Below are positions 59,141 to 64,000 of a stretch of 64,000 bases of DNA, piece by piece (the stretch's first letter is position 1; every line of letters starts with the position of its first letter). This DNA comes from Hansfordia pulvinata (lineage: Eukaryota; Ascomycota; Sordariomycetes; Xylariales). Made by a program: the position numbers and the translations under genes. Below the pieces are notes generated by a model. The model had not been told where the DNA came from. It saw only the letters and a program-made list of their open reading frames with translations, and did no database searches. The stretch is from the NCBI GenBank assembly GCA_006538405.1, contig BJKQ01000009.1, positions 754,001-818,000 of the forward strand. The letters run 5' to 3'.

Positions 59141-61736
59141 CTACTCGATGCTCATGCGCATCAGGCCGTCGTTCGTGTCCGTCATGCCCTGGAAGCCGAT
59201 CCGACCCTTGGTCCCGCTCCCGCCCGTGCTGCTGCCGCCGCTGTTGCCGCCCGTGCCGGCCCCACCGCCCGGCGCAGCCGTTGCTCCCCTGCTGCCGCCC
59301 GCACTATCACTGGGCGTGACCGAGGTGCCGCCATGGTTGCTGCTCGGCCTGGAGGCGCCGGGGCCCGAGTTCGAGGTCGCGTTGGCCGTGGCCGTCGATG
59401 GGCCCCAGGGCGCCGAGTCGCGTTGCAGGGGACTCTGCAGAACGGGAGAGTTGTGCACGCTCATCCCTGGGCTGACGGCGCGACGCTTGAAGATGTGCGG
59501 GTCGAAGTCGTCCTCGCGCCGCCGCTTCGTGTTGATGCGTCGCGTGATTTCGGCCGCTGTCGGGGGTATCATGCTGCCAGTCTTCCCGCTGCCGTTTCCA
59601 TCGCTGCCGTTGCCGCTGTTGGAGCCGCCCGGGCCGAGCGTCAGTGTGGCCCCTGGGCCGAAAATGCTCGAAGTGTAGCCCGATGCCGTCGAGACCGAGG
59701 GCGAGTCCATGTTCACGTCATCATTACTGACGCCTGACGAAGACCCGCGCGGAAGGCCAGGTAGGGGCTGCTGTTGCTGCAGAGGTGGCGGCGGCGTCGT
59801 GGCTCGGCCGCCACCGGCTCCAGAAGTGGTCCCGTTGATGCTGCTGGTCTCGGAGAAGGCGTCCCAGAAGTTGCGGCCCTTGCCACGGGAGTTCTGCAGC
59901 GCTTGCTGCTTGAAGCCACCATTCGATCCGTCCGTCATCAAGTCCTCTTCATCCATGGCCGACGATGGCGGCTCAGCCATGCCACCTGCATTGTTGTTGG
60001 GACTTGGCGAGGGCGGCCCTCCGGTGTGACGAGGCTATCCGCCGTGATTTTCTCGCCGCTGTGTTTGTTAGGAATGTCGAGATGAGGTAGCTGGCCGCCG
60101 GGGGGCACCCGAGGCTCCAGATCGACGTCGCTGTCGCGGACTTGGCGGATGACCTCTGCTTCACGCTTGACCTCCGAGTCTACCGGAGCGCCCTCTTCGA
60201 GCAGCGCAGCGCGGATTCGCGCGAATCCCTTGGTTTTGGGCTGTCAAGTGCAAGTCAAGTCAGTAAACAGATGCCCGATGCTCTCCAGGCCAGACGCGGA
60301 TTGGGGTGTATCACTCACGAAAAGGTTCCCTCTGCGCGTTACGACGCGTTTGACGACACCTCGCTGCCCGTCCTTGCCGGGCTCAAGCATGTCCATGGAT
60401 CGGTTGGCCTCGTCGTCGCCGCTCCCGGAAATTTGCAGCTGGTTGGCAGCCCAGCTGATGCTTTCACGGCGCGGGTGGGCTTCGCGCTTTTCCCGCGCAT
60501 TGTTGCTCGGGGGTGACTTGGAAAAGGCGGCAGGAGCCGCGGCGTTGAACGGCAGACCGGCGGCGCCGCGCGTCTTCCTACGAGGCTGCTTGCGGGGCCG
60601 GGTGCGAAAGCTGGCCAGGCTGCTGATGGCGGGAGACGAGGCGTCGGGCATCCAGGGCATGACGTTGTTGGTGGTTGTCTGCACAGGGGTGACGTCCCCC
60701 CAGGGGGGTGCGTATGCCGAGAGGCGCTCGGGGTGCTCATGATGGCGTCGTCAAGCATCATGACGTCGTCGTCCATGAAGTCGTCGTCGTCGTCGCTCGA
60801 AGACGAGTCGGAGCCCACGGTGGAGCCGACATGGGTAGAGGTGCCGACGGAGCTGGCAATGTTCATGCGCTCCTGAGCACCCATCATGGACCAGAGGGAG
60901 TTTGAGGTGTGCTCGGCGCCCAGGTCGGCGGGGCCGTCCGGGTGGCGACGGGGGATGCTCATGGCGCGGCCACCGGTGATGGTCGGGGACGAGTCGGGAG
61001 AGGACTGCTCGGCCAAGGTGGAATGATGAAGGCTGGTGGCAGCGCGGGAGAAGTCGAGCCCTCGGGAGCGACGGGGGAGGATGTTGGTGGGCGAGGGATA
61101 GAGCTGGGAGTGGTCGGGCATGGGGGAGAGGGCGGTCGGGGTCGTCATGCGAGCCTGGGGGTTGCTTGTTCTCGAACCGGCGCCGGGGTTGGCGTTGTCG
61201 CTGCCGCTGCTGTTGGCGCCGCCAATACCCATGCCCGGGTCTCCGGACGGGCCGGCGGCGCCGGAGTCGTGCTGGGGCATCTGAAGAGAGAGGTTCAGGC
61301 CGGGGTTGCGGGCAAAGGCAAAGTCGGGGCGGCGGGGGGTGACGGGCGTGACGAATTCGTGATCGCGGTCTTTGGCGGCAGCGCCCACGGAGGCCGGATG
61401 GGTGTCGAGGGTGGGCGAGTCGGTCATGAGGGAGCTGTCATCCTTGGAAGCGCGGCGGGCGGCCTCGACGATGAAGGGCGAGGGCGACAGCTGGGAGCCG
61501 CCGCCATCGGATAAGCTCCGGGTCTTGGACAGCGGCGTGCCGGCCGGGTGCGGGTTCGCGGGAGCCGGGCCCTGGTCATGAGCCTGGCTGCCATCAGCCG
61601 AGTGGCTTGGTGGTGGAGGGCCGGGCCCGAAGCCGGGATGCATTCCTGCCGCTTGGTCGGCGTTGTCTTGGTGGCGTGGCGTGGCGTGGCGTGGCGGTGG
61701 AGCATGCGCGCCGGGCGGCTGGCGAGCAGCAGACAA
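59141..61736 (-). CDS. Large low-complexity protein, conserved-looking core, function unknown
   Basis: I do not recognise a named domain. Exon 1 is 61736-60319 and exon 2 60240-59141; the 78-base intron has donor GTGAGT and acceptor ACAG, joining RRGNLF to PKTKGFARIRAALLEEG in phase. The corrected length is about 839 aa. A start at 61643 (MHPGFGPG) is an alternative that avoids a repeat-coded segment. The first half is Ser/Pro/Gly-rich, with many Ser/Thr-Pro sites and an acidic patch SSSSDDDDDFMDDDVMMLDD. The centre has ISSLASFRTRPRKQPRRKTR (basic, nuclear-signal-like), then the best-ordered part, VVTRRGNLF plus APVDSEVKREAEVIRQVRDS. The second half is Gly/Ser-rich with a second basic motif, TRRINTKRRREDDFDPHIFKR, and ends in MRMSIE. 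Two positions each lack one base: CCCCCC at 60695-60701 and GGG at 60011-60013. The composition suggests a phosphorylated nuclear regulator; this is inference. Confidence 0.7.
61671..61695. repeat. Pentanucleotide repeat (GTGGC)5
   Basis: Five copies of GTGGC lie at the extreme 5' end of the preceding minus-strand gene, where they would code a short RHATP-type repeat if the upstream ATG at 61736 is used. Confidence 0.9.
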
Positions 61737-64000
61737 GGAGGCAAACGAGCGAGCAGGCGGGCGGGCGGGCCGCTCGTATTAGGTGTACGTCGAGGGAGTC
61801 GCGGTGACCAGGACGGGCGGTGGCGGGCCGGGCGGATGGGGAGGGAGGTGGATGCGGAGGTAGAGGAAGAGGCAGGTCGGCGCGTGCTTTGGGCGTGAGG
61901 GGGGGGTATCGTACGTGTCGGTGGGCGCGTAATGCTACATGTCCAGCAAGCGGGCTGTGGCCGTCGACGATGGAGGGTGATGGTCCGAAGCTGAGTGGGC
62001 CGAGTCGGTTGAGCGTGGTGACGGGTGAGGACCGTGAGCAAAGACGGCAGGCGGGTGTGTGTGTGTGTGTGTGTGTGTGAGAGTGTGGGTGCCTTCACGA
62101 CCAGATGGGCGCGTCACTGGCCGATGGTCCGTTACCGTTGCCGCTGCCGTCGCCGTCGCCGTTGCCGTTGCAGTCGCTCGACGGACGGGACGGGACGGGT
62201 GGCCCCAGAGCGGTTAGTCACAGTGGTTCCCACGCCTCCAAGTCCGCTACGAGTGATGAGGGCGTACGAGTAGCTGGAGGGCACGAGGGCTAGTTCGTCA
62301 GTGACAGCCCGTGACTGTGGATGTTCACGAATACTCCACTAAACGACAACAGCCCGCCCTGGCAAGTCGTTCTAACGTTAGTGAACTCGGGACCCGTCCA
62401 TAACGGCATGAAACGAGATCGTAGCTCGGTGCGGTTGTCGCCGTACATCCAGACGACAGCGGCGCGATGCTACCCTCTGCTCAATCCCGGTGCGTTCAGC
62501 TCCAGCACGTCGGCTGACTCGTTCGTTCGTGTCGCAAACAAATAAACAACCAGGCGCGCGGGGTCTGTCAAGCCGGGATCCGGTTGGCCCTCCACCATTC
62601 GCCAACCCGGGGTCTTGTGCGATACGCGCCCGGCTCGCGGGTGCGCCTCTTAGCTATCATCCCCGCCCCCGCCTGGACATCTCAGAGCGAATCATTCCCG
62701 TCAGCCACCACCACAGCAGCCTCAAGTCCACGCCGTGAAACGGGAAAAAAAAAAGGGGGGGCTCGATACATGAGACGGTTAATTGATCGTGTTCAGAGCA
62801 TGGTGTCCACCAGAGTTTCAATTATAGCCCAGCCATAGCTTGGTCGGATCTCCTGCCAACTGTGTCCAAGGCAGCCAAGAAAGTACCATCCACACTTCCC
62901 TCGCCGTGGACGGGGCCGGGGTGTCTGACTGAGCGTTGAGGGATGAGTCTACCTGAGAAGGCCTCCAGAGACGAAAATGGAGAGACGGCGTTGGCTCGAG
63001 CTTTCCTGATGCGTAGGTACGCAGGGGTCTTTTGGTCCTTGGATAGCTCGATCGTCATCGTCGGCATAGAATTGATCATATTAGAAGTCTTCTTATCACT
63101 CGATAGCATGCCATAACATGCCACAGCTGACGAAAGCCCTCCGCGGGGCTTCGCTACTCACCCATTCACTGTAGTAGGGCACGATGCACGACAGAAGGGT
63201 CATATCGAAGGGGCCCGTCTTGGGAGACAGGCATTCATGCTACTGGTTCGCGTTCATTTTTTGGCACTTATATGACATTGAAGTTGACTCTGAAGAGCCG
63301 GCTGGCTCCAAAATACAAATGTCCTAATAATGGAAGCTGCGACGGTCATCTTGCACTCTGAACCCAGCCTGAAAGCGGATCGGGATAGGGTGTCAATATT
63401 GATGCTCTGTGGTTGGGTAATCGCTCGCAATGAATCCTGGAGTGCAATGTCTTGTCTCACTCTTACACCTGAAGTGTTTGTTCGGCAGCCAGGCTCAGGC
63501 CACGAGTCAGATTCCGCAGACTTGAATATGTGGTTGAACGGATCACTCCGCCTGACCAGAGGATGATGCAATGCAGTGACCAACTGTGATCATATGCTCT
63601 GTTCTGCTAAGATCACGGGGTTAGACAAACAACACCTTTCAAAGTTGAAAGAGCAGTCGCCGGCTTTCGTGCCAGGAAAGCACTCCCTCCCGGGGATGCG
63701 CCCCGTGTACTCCTCAGGAACCTTGTCCGACTTGACAGAATTGCTTGTGACTGGGCGAGGTTGACGACGAGACGAACCATCAGACGCAGAATTGAGCCTC
63801 TTTGAGGGGCGAGATAAGCGGGCTTTAGATGAGATTCTGATCATGAAATGTCTTTCCTCCCATCGCCCTGTCTCAGACGGGAACGGTTGGTGTAACGCGT
63901 AGTCCGGCGAAGACCTGCCGATTCGTGGGATTGCGGAGTGAGGGAGCACTGGGGTGGGACAGCGTTCGATGACTCTCAGAAACGTTGCTCCTCTTGACGG
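61737..64000. other. 2.3 kb gene-free stretch at the right edge
   Basis: Promoter of the preceding minus-strand gene, a GT tract at 62055-62079, a CGTTGC/CGCCGT-like low-complexity segment at 62125-62170, and from about 62770 onward sequence of visibly lower GC. Two minus-strand frames (62822-63124 and 63590-63949) look protein-like in composition but match nothing I know. A gene running off the right edge cannot be excluded. Confidence 0.5.
62055..62079. repeat. Dinucleotide microsatellite (GT)12
   Basis: Twelve GT copies upstream of the preceding minus-strand gene. Confidence 0.95.

Overview
This is a GC-rich piece of nuclear genome from a filamentous ascomycete. Short GT-AG introns of about 50-120 bases, CT-rich promoters, many TACCTACC/AGGTAGGT runs between genes and the protein repertoire all fit a Sordariomycete, most likely Hypocreales; that placement is inference. 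There is no operon structure, CRISPR array or intact transposon. About sixteen protein-coding loci and one tRNA gene occupy less than half of the window, separated by gene-free stretches of 0.6 to 4 kb.

Layout, left to right: the 3' end of a long-chain acyl-CoA synthetase (+); a tRNA-Glu(UUC) gene (-); HBS1, the ribosome-rescue GTPase (-); VPS27, the ESCRT-0 subunit (-); a DOA4-type deubiquitinase (+); the ER chaperone BiP/KAR2 (+); a small secreted six-cysteine protein (+); an OTT_1508-type deaminase-fold protein (+); a seven-TM receptor, GPCR-A (+); a FAR1-type DNA-binding protein (-); PEX11 (-); a ribose-phosphate pyrophosphokinase with a long insertion (-); a MutM/Fpg-type DNA glycosylase (+); homocitrate synthase of lysine biosynthesis, with 14 exons (+); mitochondrial methionyl-tRNA formyltransferase (-); GPCR-B, a paralogue of GPCR-A (-); a decayed GIT1-type glycerophosphodiester transporter (-); and a large low-complexity protein with no named domain (-).

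Most of these genes are housekeeping. VPS27 and the DOA4-type enzyme act in the same endosomal ubiquitin-sorting pathway and are divergent neighbours. The accessory elements are the secreted protein, the deaminase-fold gene, the two paralogous receptors and the transporter relic.

A striking property of the sequence itself is that about a dozen positions inside otherwise well-conserved genes each lack exactly one base, nearly always in a run of G or C, on both strands. All need a correction in the same direction. I read this as systematic homopolymer undercalling in the assembly rather than biology, so the affected genes are annotated as intact loci with the positions noted. The transporter relic is different: it has also lost its 5' part and much of its conserved 3' part. 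The best candidates for new biology are the deaminase-fold gene, the receptor pair with its very long first cytoplasmic loop, and a perfect 23-bp hairpin inside the GPCR-A intron.
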